From Thermodesulfobacterium sp. TA1 (GTDB lineage Bacteria; Desulfobacterota; Thermodesulfobacteria; Thermodesulfobacteriales; Thermodesulfobacteriaceae): a DNA stretch of 64,000 bases. Below are positions 42,586 to 51,723 of this stretch, one piece after another. Location: contig NZ_CP043908.1 of assembly GCF_008630935.1 (NCBI RefSeq), forward strand, positions 186,001 through 250,000, written 5' to 3'. The position numbers and the translations under genes are program-made. Within the stretch, counting starts at the first letter, position 1. Each line of letters starts with the position of its first letter. The notes beneath the pieces were generated by a model. It was not told the DNA's origin. It searched no databases and saw only the letters and a list, made by a program, of their open reading frames with translations.

Positions 42586-43317
42586 ATGCTCAAAAAAAAA
42601 TGGGGACAACATCTTTTGGTTTCTTCAGGGGTTTTAGAGCGTTTGGTTGAGCTTGCCGAAATAAAAGAAGAGGAAACAGTGGTAGAAATAGGACCAGGTA
42701 CAGGAAACCTTACTAAAAAACTTCTTTCCACCTCTTTAAAGCGTCTTTATCTTATAGAGATAGACTCAGACATGATAACAAGGCTTAAGAATAACATAAA
42801 TGACCCTCGGGTGGTTATTTTTAATGCAGATGCAACACGGTTTGATTTTGATACATTGGGAGAAAAAGAGCTTAAACTTATAGGAAACCTACCATATAAC
42901 GTTGCCAGCCTTATCATAGAAAACACGGTTTATCATAAACATCTGGTTTATCAAGCTTTTTATATGGTACAAAAAGAGGTAGCCGAAAGGCTTATCTACC
43001 TTAAGTCTTGGCTTTCTATTTTTGTTAACACTTTTTATCAGGTGGAATACCTTATGAGTATCCCCCCAAAGTTTTTTATTCCTCCTCCTAAGGTAAACTC
43101 AGCCTATCTTCGTTTTATTCGCAAAGATTTTGAAGAGATAAAAGACCTAAAATATTATAAAAATTTTTTGGTAAAACTGTTTAGCCAAAAAAGAAAAATG
43201 TTAAAACATAAGATAGCTCCTGAATTTTTAGAAAGAGCCTCTATTTCTCCAGAAAAAAGGGTAGAGCAACTTAGCCTTTCAGACTTTATAGCTTTGTATC
43301 GAAGTTTTTCTCAGTAG
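42586..43317 (+). CDS. rsmA: 16S rRNA dimethyladenosine transferase
   Basis: Methylates A1518/A1519 of 16S rRNA. MLKKKWGQHLLVSSGVLERLV start (family: KK.GQ.FL), SAM motif EIGPGTGNLTKKL, catalytic NLPYNVAS, and PPPKVNSAYLRF. 243 residues, about 25 shorter than usual because the C-terminal helical part is trimmed. No clear ribosome site. The end overlaps convergent mltG by 32 nt. Confidence 0.92.
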   Translation: MLKKKWGQHLLVSSGVLERLVELAEIKEEETVVEIGPGTGNLTKKLLSTSLKRLYLIEIDSDMITRLKNNINDPRVVIFNADATRFDFDTLGEKELKLIGNLPYNVASLIIENTVYHKHLVYQAFYMVQKEVAERLIYLKSWLSIFVNTFYQVEYLMSIPPKFFIPPPKVNSAYLRFIRKDFEEIKDLKYYKNFLVKLFSQKRKMLKHKIAPEFLERASISPEKRVEQLSLSDFIALYRSFSQ

Positions 43318-44398
43318 ACAATTTTTCTTCAGAGGTTTGATAAACCAGATTTTCTGAGGTTTGATTAGAAGGTGAAGATTTAGGGGTTGATCTTATTTTG
43401 TTGATAGCTTCTAAGTGGTCTTTATAAGTTACAGAAAAAATGTGGCTTCCGTTTCCTGAGGCTACAAAATAAAGATAGGGAACTTTAGCCGGGAAAATCA
43501 CCGCCTTTATACTTTCTTCTCCTGGGTTGCCTATAGGGGTTGGGGGAAGGCCTGGATTCAAATAAGTATTATAAGGACTTTTTACAGTATAGTAGTCTTT
43601 ATAGGTTAAACGTCTAAAAGATTTAAGAGCATAATTGATGGTAGGATCCGCTTGAAGGGGCATTTTCTTTTTTATTCTGTTAAGATACACGGCGGCGATT
43701 ATCGGTTTTTCTGAGTTTAGATAGGCCTCTTTTTCCACGATAGAAGCTAAAATTATAACTTCCTTTAAGGATTTTTTTTGTTTGTTAGCGATTTCTTCAT
43801 ATTTTCTCCAATTTTTCCAAAAGTTCTCTACCATGGTTTTTATTACTTGACCTGGATGAGAGTTGCGATAAAAATAATAGGTATCAGGGAAAAGGTAACC
43901 TTCCAAAGTAGGGCCAGGTAAACCATATTGCTTAGCTGTCTGAGGATTTTCAGCCAATTTTAAAAATTCTTCTTTACTACAAATTTCGTTTTTTTCGAGT
44001 AGGTCTGCGATTTGCCAAAGGGTATAGCCTTCTGGTATGGTAACCTTTTTAGCTAAAACTTTTCCTTCTACTAACATCTCAAGGATTTCAGAAAGAGGCT
44101 GATTGAGATAAAAACCATATTCTCCAGGTTTAATTTTGTGATAATATCCTTTTCTAAAAGCTTCAAAACAAAACACTAAAGAACTTTTTATGACACCTTG
44201 TTTTTTAAGCTTTTGGGCTATAGTCCAAACCCCTTCTCCCTTTTTGATTTCTACTACTTTAAACTCTTTGGTAGGACCTTTTATTATCGGTTCTAAGCCT
44301 TCAAAATAATAACCTAAAAACCATACAAACAAAACGAGAAGAACTATTAATCCAGAAATTAACACCCATTTCTTTTTTTTATGTCTTGAGAACTTCAT
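43286..44398 (-). CDS. mltG: Endolytic murein transglycosylase
   Basis: 370 residues. One membrane helix (KKKWVLISGLIVLLVLFVWFLGYYF), a LysM-like region, then the YceG domain with PEGYTLWQIADLL, EGYLFPDTYYF, the catalytic Glu in ILASIVEKEAY, and LPPTPIGNPGEESI. It cuts nascent glycan strands and helps end chain growth. It has a Ser/Thr/Glu-rich tail of about 35 residues. Divergent from the TPR gene at 44440. Confidence 0.94.
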   Translation of the reverse strand: MKFSRHKKKKWVLISGLIVLLVLFVWFLGYYFEGLEPIIKGPTKEFKVVEIKKGEGVWTIAQKLKKQGVIKSSLVFCFEAFRKGYYHKIKPGEYGFYLNQPLSEILEMLVEGKVLAKKVTIPEGYTLWQIADLLEKNEICSKEEFLKLAENPQTAKQYGLPGPTLEGYLFPDTYYFYRNSHPGQVIKTMVENFWKNWRKYEEIANKQKKSLKEVIILASIVEKEAYLNSEKPIIAAVYLNRIKKKMPLQADPTINYALKSFRRLTYKDYYTVKSPYNTYLNPGLPPTPIGNPGEESIKAVIFPAKVPYLYFVASGNGSHIFSVTYKDHLEAINKIRSTPKSSPSNQTSENLVYQTSEEKLSTEKNFDTKL

Positions 44399-44439
44399 AA
44401 TTAATGTTATCCTTTAAAGAGTTTCAGAAGGAGGAAAAG

Positions 44440-45054
44440 ATGATAGACGAAAAAGCTTTAAAAATTTTAGAAAAAGAAGCCATGGAAAACCCTCATTCAC
44501 CTTTTGCACAACATAAGTTAGCTATAGCTTACTTTAATTTGGGAAAATTACAAGAGGCTAAAGAGGCTTTTAAGCGGGTTTTAAAGCTTGACCCTTACCA
44601 TTTTGAGGCTATGGTAAACCTTGGCATCATCCTCGCTCAAGAAGGGGAATTAGAAGAAGCTAAAAAGGCCTTTAGCTTTACCCTTAATTTTTATCCCAAA
44701 TCTGTAGAAGCTTGGGTAAATTTAGGTCTGATAGAATTTCAATTGGGTAACCTGACAGAGGCAGAAAACTGTTATAGAAAGGCCTTGGAAATCAACCCAG
44801 AGTTTGTACCTGCTATGATAAATCTTTCTACCATTTTAATAGAAAAAGAACTTTTTGCTGAAGCTGTAGAGGTGTTAGAAAAAGGAAAAACCTTTGCTCC
44901 TCAAATGGCTACCCTTTATAACAACTTAGCAGTAGCGTATTATTATTTAGGAGATTTAAAAAAAGCTAAAGAAAATTTATTTGAGGCTAAAAAATTAGGT
45001 TATCCGGTAAGTCCAGAGTTTGAGGAGCTTTTATATGAAAAAGCCCGTTCCTAA
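44440..45054 (+). CDS. TPR repeat protein (cytoplasmic)
   Basis: 204 residues with about five TPR units (AIAYFNLGKLQEAKEAFKRVL, MVNLGIILAQEGELEEAKKAF, WVNLGLIEFQLGNLTEAENCYRKAL and so on). No signal peptide. The ATG at 44440 is 5 nt after aaggagg; the upstream in-frame start lacks a site. The end overlaps the DVU0298-family gene by 20 nt. It is probably a scaffold; its partner may be its neighbour. Confidence 0.82.
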   Translation: MIDEKALKILEKEAMENPHSPFAQHKLAIAYFNLGKLQEAKEAFKRVLKLDPYHFEAMVNLGIILAQEGELEEAKKAFSFTLNFYPKSVEAWVNLGLIEFQLGNLTEAENCYRKALEINPEFVPAMINLSTILIEKELFAEAVEVLEKGKTFAPQMATLYNNLAVAYYYLGDLKKAKENLFEAKKLGYPVSPEFEELLYEKARS

Positions 45055-46105
45055 GCCTCCTACTTGTCCTTTTTGTGGAAGGTTTATCAAAAAACCCGAA
45101 TTTTTACCTATAGGACTTTCTGACTTAGAGGCAGGTGTTTGTGAATGTGGCAGTGTATATGTATGTGATGTAACCGGGCACAACAGAGGTAATGCCTTTA
45201 TTGAGGCCCTTTTTCTTGCCACTGCAGGTGATTGGGACTTGATGTGGGAATTAACCTCTGAAGAAGATTATCAGGAGGTCTGGATAGAGGATTATGATTT
45301 AAAAACCCATACCATTCTTCCTATGCCAGTGAATCCAAGGGTGGTTTCTAAAGGAGCCCTTTGTTTTATAAAATTAGCAGAGGATATCAGAGAATTGAAA
45401 CGACAAAAGTTAAAAGAAGTACTACAAAAAGAAAATGTTTTGAAAAAGGTTTCTCCTAAATTTCAAAAGAAACTTTCTAAACAGGAAGTAGAAACTTTAT
45501 TGCAGAAGGAAGATTTTAACACCCTTGCCTCTTACATAATTTCTGAACCTTTAAACCTTAACATACTGCAAAAGTTTTTTTATCATCCAGACATAGTCTT
45601 TCGTAGAAAAGCAGTGGTTGCTTTGGGTAAGGCAGCTTCTCCTTTAGCCAAGGTTCGTCCAGAAAAACTTTTAGATTTTATCAAAAAACTTCTTTATGCT
45701 GCCGCAGACTCTGCAGCTTCTGCCTGGGGCGCTCTTGAAGCCGTAGGTGAAGTCATTAGAGAAACAGGAGATAGATATGCGATCTTTATAAAAAATTTGT
45801 TTGCTTTCCTAAAGTTTCCAGAATACCATCCTTACGTAATTTATGCCCTATATCGTATTTCAGAGAAAAATCCAGAGGTTTTAAAAAAACATAGCTATTT
45901 TTTGCTTTTAGACTTGATAGAAGGTTCTACTTCTGAAATTAAGGCTGTGATTTTAAAAATTTTTGCTAATCTAAAAGCTAAAGAAATTTCTCCTTATTTA
46001 AACCGAATAAATCCTGACGAGGAAGCAGAGATTTTTGACCATACAAAATTTGTTTATCAAAGAATAAAACTAAAGGAAATCATAGAACAGATAGAAAGGG
46101 GTTAA
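45035..46105 (+). CDS. DVU0298-family protein with zinc ribbon and HEAT-like repeats (second copy)
   Basis: 356 residues. The N-terminus has two CxxC/CxC knuckles (PTCPFCGRFI...GVCECGSVYVCDVTGHN) and the block DWDLMWELTSEEDY. Helical pairs with HEAT-like wording follow (HPDIVFRRKAVVALGKAAS, SAASAWGALEAVGEVIRE). The family is typical of sulfate reducers and of unknown role. It is wedged between two TPR genes with overlap on one side and a 1-nt gap on the other, so a common complex is likely. Confidence 0.75.
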   Translation: MKKPVPKPPTCPFCGRFIKKPEFLPIGLSDLEAGVCECGSVYVCDVTGHNRGNAFIEALFLATAGDWDLMWELTSEEDYQEVWIEDYDLKTHTILPMPVNPRVVSKGALCFIKLAEDIRELKRQKLKEVLQKENVLKKVSPKFQKKLSKQEVETLLQKEDFNTLASYIISEPLNLNILQKFFYHPDIVFRRKAVVALGKAASPLAKVRPEKLLDFIKKLLYAAADSAASAWGALEAVGEVIRETGDRYAIFIKNLFAFLKFPEYHPYVIYALYRISEKNPEVLKKHSYFLLLDLIEGSTSEIKAVILKIFANLKAKEISPYLNRINPDEEAEIFDHTKFVYQRIKLKEIIEQIERG

Positions 46106-46106
46106 C

Positions 46107-46736
46107 ATGGAAAACAAAGAATTGCTTGAGAAAAGAAAAGAACTTTATTTTCAACAAATGGGGGTTTCAGAAAAGTTAAAACCTGGTTACGAGCTTTGTA
46201 TAGAAGCTCATAAATGCTGGACAGAGGGTAGGGTTCTTGATACCATAGAACTTATGGAAAGAGCTTTAGAGTTTTTCCAAAAGCATGAGGCCTATAAAGA
46301 AATGGCTAATATATTAGACTTTTTAGGAGATGTTTATTATATGAGAGGAAACATAGAAAAAGCCCTCAGGTGTTATAAAGCTTGTTTAGATGTTTGTGAA
46401 ACCGTAGAGGACGAGTTTAGCGTAGCAGTTATGGTAGAGAAAATTATACATGTCTATCGTACCAAAAACGAATATGATAAAATGTTGCCTTACCTTTATA
46501 GAAACTTAGAAATAGGAGAAAAATACAGGGACGCTCATAGGGCAGCCCGTGCTTTAGTAGGAATAGGGGATGCTTATCGATTTCAGAAAAATTTTGAGGC
46601 AGCTAAAGATGCATATTCTTTAGCTTATAAAATCTATAAAGGAATGGGGGCAAGAGAATTAGCAGAGAAGGTAAGAGAAGGCTTAGACCTTTTAGAAAAA
46701 GAAAAAAACAACCTTAAAAGGGATAACGAAGACTAA
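46107..46736 (+). CDS. TPR-like helical protein
   Basis: 209 residues in TPR-type helix pairs: IEAHKCWTEGRVLDTIELMERAL, ILDFLGDVYYMRGNIEKALRCY, LVGIGDAYRFQKNFEAAKDAY. No signal or membrane helix. It forms the third gene of the TPR/DVU0298/TPR run, starting 1 nt after the previous stop. The stop shares 4 nt with convergent fmdB. Function unknown. Confidence 0.75.
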   Translation: MENKELLEKRKELYFQQMGVSEKLKPGYELCIEAHKCWTEGRVLDTIELMERALEFFQKHEAYKEMANILDFLGDVYYMRGNIEKALRCYKACLDVCETVEDEFSVAVMVEKIIHVYRTKNEYDKMLPYLYRNLEIGEKYRDAHRAARALVGIGDAYRFQKNFEAAKDAYSLAYKIYKGMGARELAEKVREGLDLLEKEKNNLKRDNED

Positions 46737-46981
46737 TCTCCATAGCCAGGCAATTCTATATGGGTACAACTACCTGTAGCACAAGAATGAGATTCTGTAA
46801 TCCTTGGTTTATCTGAAGAACTTCCTGAATCACTGATTATAGAATTGACCACACTTATCAACCTTTTTACCCTTTTACTTTTACATTTTTTACATTCAAC
46901 CGAACTAAGCTCCTCTTTGTTTTTTAAAAATACCTCAAACTCCTCTTTACAGTCCTCACACCTAAACTCATATATTGGCAT
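46733..46981 (-). CDS. FmdB-family zinc-ribbon protein
   Basis: 82 residues. MPIYEFRCEDCKEEFEVFL and CKKCKSKRVKRLIS are the FmdB/CxxC-CxxC regulatory-protein signature. A Ser-rich tail with extra Cys/His (ESHSCATGSCTHIELPGYGD) may bind another metal. The role of the family is unsettled; it was first linked to formamidase/amidase gene regulation. Confidence 0.88.
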   Translation of the reverse strand: MPIYEFRCEDCKEEFEVFLKNKEELSSVECKKCKSKRVKRLISVVNSIISDSGSSSDKPRITESHSCATGSCTHIELPGYGD

Positions 46982-47051
46982 TTGAGATAACCTCCTATAT
47001 TTTCGAATTTTTTTCTTTTTATTATAACAAAGATTTTAAGAAAGCCAAAAC

Positions 47052-47684
47052 TTATTTAACACTACAGTATATTTTAACCCTAAGATAACTATGATCTTTA
47101 ACCTCTCCAAGGATTTCTTTTATTACCACCTTTTGTCCCAAGTCTAACCTTAAAGAACTTAAAGGGAATAAAACAGCACTACATCTTTCATTTTCAATCT
47201 TAACCATGATCCCTTCAGGTGAATATTTTAAGTTGGTTATGGTGCCACCAATAGGGGCTTTTATAATACAAGGAGGAGTTAGGCTTAAGGTATGTTCTCC
47301 TAAGTTTAGAGGTTTTTCAGAAATAGGGTTTATAGCTTGAGAATAAGTTTGGTTAGAAAGTAAAGAAATCCTTAAAAATTCGTTTTTTTTGGCGATTAAG
47401 GCTTGTTTTTCTTGATCTAATTTGATAATTTTTTTAATTAAGACCTTCTCTAAAAATCGATTTAAAGGGTAGTCTTTTTCAGAATGAGCAACCTTAGGAT
47501 GATGGTTTTTGATAAAGAGGTTTAAGTAAGCCCTTAATATTTCTTTTTTAGCGTTTTCTATGTTCGTAAGGTTTTTATCTATTTCTTTTATATCATGTAA
47601 AGAGGCTAATAAACGATTAGTTTGTAAAGCCATAAAAATAAAAAAAAGAAAGCTTAAAAAGGTAAAAAAACTTTTATATTTCAT
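47052..47684 (-). CDS. EnvC-like protein with degenerate LytM-like domain
   Basis: 210 residues. A signal anchor (MKYKSFFTFLSFLFFIFMALQ) is followed by a helical coiled-coil stretch (about 30-110). A small beta domain (residues 140-210) of LytM style follows: APIGGTITNL, VKIENERCSAVLFPLSSLRLDLGQKV, ending HSYLRVKIY. The LytM zinc ligands (HxxxD, HxH) are absent. It directly follows ftsX (11-nt overlap), where EnvC/RipC-type partners often lie. It probably links FtsEX to a wall hydrolase as a non-enzymatic activator (inference). Confidence 0.6.
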   Translation of the reverse strand: MKYKSFFTFLSFLFFIFMALQTNRLLASLHDIKEIDKNLTNIENAKKEILRAYLNLFIKNHHPKVAHSEKDYPLNRFLEKVLIKKIIKLDQEKQALIAKKNEFLRISLLSNQTYSQAINPISEKPLNLGEHTLSLTPPCIIKAPIGGTITNLKYSPEGIMVKIENERCSAVLFPLSSLRLDLGQKVVIKEILGEVKDHSYLRVKIYCSVK

Positions 47685-48534
47685 AACTCCAATAGCTTAT
47701 CCAAACACTTATAAGAGGGATTAAAAACACTAAGAAAATAAAATAGAGACACCAATATAGAGAATAATCAAAGAAATTTGTTAAAAGAGGAAGTCCTATA
47801 ATATTACTTAAAGTAGTAATTGCTAAATAAAAAAGCACAGAAGACCCAAAAAAGCCTAAGATTAAAAGTAGAAACAAAAGGCCAAACCGTATAGCTTTCA
47901 AAGAAAAAGCCTTACCTCCTAAAAGAAGGATGACTTTATACTGTTGATAAAGCAGGTTGTTTAAAAAAGTATTTAAAAAGAAGATAAAACCTAAATAAAC
48001 CATAATCCAGCTAATCCAAAGCCCCAATATCCCTGTTTTAAGGAAGAGGCTTAGTTTTAAAAAGTTAAGGTACTTAGGATTATAGATTTCTAAATTATGG
48101 TTTATTTGGGCTATTGGTTTTAGTCGGTTTGCAAGTTCTACATAGTTTGGCAAAGAGTTGGGGTAAAGTTTTATCAGAAAAGGTAGATTTTCCTTAAGCT
48201 CTTCTTCGGTAAAAAGGGTGGTTATTTCCTCAGGAAGAAACTTCTGAGAAGTTTTTAAAAATTTTTCTGGATCGATTATTTCAATTTTTCCTATCAGAGA
48301 AAAAAAATTGTTTTGCAATTCCTTAACAAAAATTTCTAACTGGTGTGGATCTTTGGAATAAAAAAAAACATCTAAACTTATCTTGTTTTTCCAAGAGTTT
48401 TCTAATAAAAATAGCCCAAAATACAAATGGATAAGGATTAAAGAAAAAAGATTCCAAAAAAAGAAAAATAAGGTAACAAAAATGTAGTAAAACAACCCTT
48501 TCTTAAATTCTAATTTGGTTAAAAGTTTATACAT
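47674..48534 (-). CDS. ftsX: Cell-division protein FtsX
   Basis: 286 residues and four membrane helices: one N-terminal (FYYIFVTLFFFFWNLFSLILIH), a periplasmic loop of about 125 residues, then three C-terminal helices. The order is that of FtsX permeases. With FtsE it drives hydrolase activation at the septum. It starts 8 nt inside ftsE. The sequence is divergent, and the assignment rests on topology and context. Confidence 0.85.
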   Translation of the reverse strand: MYKLLTKLEFKKGLFYYIFVTLFFFFWNLFSLILIHLYFGLFLLENSWKNKISLDVFFYSKDPHQLEIFVKELQNNFFSLIGKIEIIDPEKFLKTSQKFLPEEITTLFTEEELKENLPFLIKLYPNSLPNYVELANRLKPIAQINHNLEIYNPKYLNFLKLSLFLKTGILGLWISWIMVYLGFIFFLNTFLNNLLYQQYKVILLLGGKAFSLKAIRFGLLFLLLILGFFGSSVLFYLAITTLSNIIGLPLLTNFFDYSLYWCLYFIFLVFLIPLISVWISYWSYEI

Positions 48535-49192
48535 TTTCTACCAGCCTTCCCATTTCTAATCTGATGGTCCTGCCAGGGTTAAGTTGTAAAATAAGAGGGT
48601 CGTGGGTAGCAAGGATGATAGTTTTTCCTGCCTGTTGGTATTCTTTAAAGAGTTTTATAGTCTCTTTTACACTTTCAGGGTCAAGATTACCTGTAGGTTC
48701 ATCGGCTATAAGCAGTTCTGGATCTCTAATTATAGCCCTTATTATACCTACTTTTTGCTGCTCCCCTCCAGAAAGTTCTTTAACCTTTTTAAAGGCTTTA
48801 GGGGCAAGGTTAAACCTTTCAAGATAGTTTAAGATATAAAGCTTAGGTTTAGGCACTTTTTTGGAACTTAGATATAATGAGATTTGTATGTTTTCAAAAA
48901 CAGTAAGGTCTAGTATCAGCTTATAATCTTGGAAGATGATCCCCCAGTTACGTCTAAATTCAGAAAACTTTGAGCGATTAAGTTTAGAATAGGGTAAATT
49001 TTTATAAAAGATTTCGCCTTCAGTGGGTTTTTCTTCTCTATAAAGAAGTTTTAAAAGGGTGGTTTTGCCTGCGCCTGTTGGTCCGGTTAACAATAAAAAT
49101 TCGCCTTCTTTGATGTTAAAGGTTGTTATATCTAAAGCTTTAAAATAAGGATTATAAATTTTGGTTATTCTTTCTAACCGAAAAAGATCCAT
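48527..49192 (-). CDS. ftsE: Cell-division ATP-binding protein FtsE
   Basis: 221 residues of ABC ATPase: Walker A GPTGAGKTTLLKLLY, Q-loop FQDYKLILDLTVFEN (FtsE-like), signature LSGGEQQKVGIIRAI, Walker B LLIADEPTGNLDP, switch His in LATHDP. It powers FtsX. It heads ftsE-ftsX-envC-like, all overlapping. No ribosome site of note. Confidence 0.92.
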   Translation of the reverse strand: MDLFRLERITKIYNPYFKALDITTFNIKEGEFLLLTGPTGAGKTTLLKLLYREEKPTEGEIFYKNLPYSKLNRSKFSEFRRNWGIIFQDYKLILDLTVFENIQISLYLSSKKVPKPKLYILNYLERFNLAPKAFKKVKELSGGEQQKVGIIRAIIRDPELLIADEPTGNLDPESVKETIKLFKEYQQAGKTIILATHDPLILQLNPGRTIRLEMGRLVENV

Positions 49193-49278
49193 AATTTTTG
49201 AGTATACCTAAAATTTTTTCTAAGGCAACAATAAAACCATCGTCTAATCATTATGATTTAACCGAATAAATTTTAATT

Positions 49279-50087
49279 TTAAAATGAAGATACCACATAA
49301 TAATCTGTGTTTGGATTTTTGTTTTCTTTAAGAAGCATAGAGTTATAGTTTTCTCTCGTCCTCTTAAGGGTTTCAAGGAGAAGATCTATAGGGTGTACTT
49401 CAAACTCGATACCTTTTTGAGCCGCAACCTGGCAGCCTTCCTTTACGACTTCTGTAGCCAGAGTAAAAAGATGCTCGTTTTCCAGTATGTACCCGTTTTT
49501 AACATCTATGATAGCACCAATTGGATTTATCGCTGAGTTAACTATAGCTTTCTTCCACTTCCATCCAACTATGTTCTCGCTGATCTCTACCTCTAATCCG
49601 ACTTTCATAAATAGGGAAGCGACTCTTTCGGCGAATTGCCTTTTCCCAGCAGATAGTTTCCGATTATCGTTATCCCCTTTCCAGCCCATCTAACAACTCC
49701 CCAACTTTCAAGGGCAGCTCCATTGGTAGTTATCCCACCAAGGATGTTTTTGGTGTATTTTAATGCCTCGTCCTTGGTTTCAAGCCCGTTTTGAATGCTT
49801 AATATCCAAGAGTTTTCGCCTATGCTTTCCTTTGCACACTCCAATGCGTGGGCTGTGGAATAGGACTTTGTTGCTAAAATTATCAAGTCTGGTGATTTGG
49901 GAGGAACTTCAGTAACAGCTTTGGGGTAAACTGTGAACTCTTCAACGCCAACAACTCTAAGGCCGTTGTTATTTATTGCTTTTATATGCTCTTCACGACC
50001 TATTAGCGTCACATCTTTACCTATTTTAGACAAAAGCGCTCCAAAAAGGGAACCTATAGAACCAGCACCAAGAATATAAATTTTCAT
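49279..50087 (-). pseudogene. panE: Broken 2-dehydropantoate 2-reductase
   Basis: The first part (from 50087) has the NADP motif MKIYILGAGSIGSLFGALLS, the LATKSYST block and SIQNGLETKDEAL, then loses frame after GITIIGNYLLGKG. The next frame resumes with QFAERVASLFMKVGLEVE and VGWKWKKAIVNSAINPIGAI (catalytic Lys, Asn). An indel lies between about 49630 and 49660, near a gggaaaa run. The end after RENYNSML lacks the final 50-60 residues of the family. The wording recalls archaeal (Thermococcales-type) PanE, from memory. Not likely to be active. Confidence 0.8.
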
Positions 50088-50308
50088 CTTTGCTCACCTT
50101 CCGACAAACACCGTAACCATTTTAACACAACTTCCTTAAATATCTTGCAGTCATGGGGCTTGCGGTAATTAAACTGGATAAGGATGGAAATAATATTTTC
50201 GCTTAAGCGATACTTTCATAAAAAGTTTAAAAAACTAAAAAACCAAAGAAAAAAAGCAAAATTTAAAGTATTAATCGAAAATTTAGCGATAATTCAAATT
50301 TTTTATTC

Positions 50309-50336
50309 TTGACATAAAATTAAAGATAAATAAAAT
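50309..50336 (+). promoter_or_regulatory. Promoter of the dsr operon
   Basis: TTGACA (50309-50314), a 16-bp spacer and TAAAAT (50331-50336), with a predicted leader of about 26 nt and the ribosome site gggagggt. It is a strong, consensus-like promoter, as expected for an abundant respiratory enzyme. The stretch 50088-50300 upstream holds only a 17-codon fragment and no clear gene. Confidence 0.65.
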
Positions 50337-50368
50337 GTATTCTATACAAAAACTGTAGGGAGGGTACA

Positions 50369-51667
50369 ATGGGCGAGGTAAAAAAGCATGATACACCAAA
50401 AGTAGACCAGCTTAAAACTGGTCCTTGGCCAAGTTTTGTGGATGACATTTATTCTTATGCAGAGAAGCACAAGAAACAAGCATGTTATGACATAATGGGT
50501 CAGATGGAGCTTTCTTACACCAACAGGGAGACCCATTGGAAACATGGTGGTATTGTGGGTGTGTTTGGTTATGGTGGTGGTGTTATTGGACGTTATTCTG
50601 ACCAGCAGGAAAAATTTCCTGCAATTTGGGCATTTCATACCATCCGTGTTCATCATACTGCAGGAAAGTGGTATCATGTTTCAGCTTTAAGAAAGCTTTG
50701 TGATCTGTGGGATCATCGTGGAAGTGGTATTGTAAATTTTCATGGATCCACAGGAGATATTATTCTTTTAGGTACGGTTACTGACCAGCTTGAACCTATT
50801 TTCTTTGATTTGACCCATCAGCTTAATTGGGACCTTGGTGGTTCTGGTTCTAATTTGAGAAGTCCTGCTTGCTGTGTAGGTAAGTCTCGTTGTGAGTGGG
50901 CTTTGGTAGATGTTCAAGAATTAGATTATGAATTAACCATGGCTTTTCAGGATGAGTTGCATCGTCCTGCATTTCCATACAAGTTCAAGTTTAAATTTTC
51001 AGGTTGTCCTTTAGACTGTGTGGCTTCTGTGGCAAGAGCTGATATGTCTTTTATTGGTACATGGAGAGATGATATTAAAATAGACCAAGAAGCTGTAAGG
51101 GCTTATGTAAGGGGCGAGCTTAAGCCTAATGCTGGAGCCTTTTCTGATAGAGATTGGGGTCCTTTTGACATCAAGAAAGAGGTGATAGACCTTTGTCCAA
51201 CTAAATGTATGTATTGGGATGAAAATGAGCAGAAGCTTTACATCAACAACAGTGAATGTAATAGATGTATGCATTGTATAGCCGTTATGCCAGAGGCTTT
51301 AAGGCCAGGAGATGATACTGGTATAGCTATATTGATTGGAGCTAAAGCTCCGATCTTAGAAGGAGCTCAGCTTTCTACCCTTATAGTTCCTTTTATGAAG
51401 GTTGAACCACCTTATGATGAGCTTAAAGATTTTATTTATAAGGCATGGGACTACTGGATGGAAAACGGAAAGAACCGTGAACGTATTGGTGAGCTTATTC
51501 AAAGGATAGGGTTGAATAAGTTTATTACCGATGTTCTTGGTCTTACTCCTATTCCGCAGCATGTAAGAGTACCTCGTGACAACCCATATATCTTCTGGAA
51601 AGAAGAAGAGGTTGAAGGTGGTTGGACTAGAGATGTGGCTGAGTTTAGAAAACGTCACCCCGCTTAA
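50369..51667 (+). CDS. dsrA: Dissimilatory sulfite reductase alpha subunit
   Basis: 432 residues. It reduces sulfite in the last step of sulfate respiration, in the cytoplasm. Landmarks: YGGGVIGRY, the sirohaem-[4Fe-4S] Cys pairs in SPACCVGKSRCEWA and FKFSGCPLDCVASVARADM, and an inserted ferredoxin domain with CPTKCMYW and NSECNRCMHCIAVMP. The C-terminal part binds DsrB. Ribosome site gggagggt. The reading direction and the dsrA-dsrB-dsrD order are standard. Confidence 0.98.
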   Translation: MGEVKKHDTPKVDQLKTGPWPSFVDDIYSYAEKHKKQACYDIMGQMELSYTNRETHWKHGGIVGVFGYGGGVIGRYSDQQEKFPAIWAFHTIRVHHTAGKWYHVSALRKLCDLWDHRGSGIVNFHGSTGDIILLGTVTDQLEPIFFDLTHQLNWDLGGSGSNLRSPACCVGKSRCEWALVDVQELDYELTMAFQDELHRPAFPYKFKFKFSGCPLDCVASVARADMSFIGTWRDDIKIDQEAVRAYVRGELKPNAGAFSDRDWGPFDIKKEVIDLCPTKCMYWDENEQKLYINNSECNRCMHCIAVMPEALRPGDDTGIAILIGAKAPILEGAQLSTLIVPFMKVEPPYDELKDFIYKAWDYWMENGKNRERIGELIQRIGLNKFITDVLGLTPIPQHVRVPRDNPYIFWKEEEVEGGWTRDVAEFRKRHPA

Positions 51668-51723
51668 TAATAGTTTGTAAAATGAAGGAAGACCAAAATA
51701 TTTAAAAATAAAAGGAGGGTAAG

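Noticed and set aside
49279-50087. Two independent small genes on the minus strand
   Set aside because: Together they read as one ketopantoate reductase broken by a frameshift; the second piece has no start site of its own.
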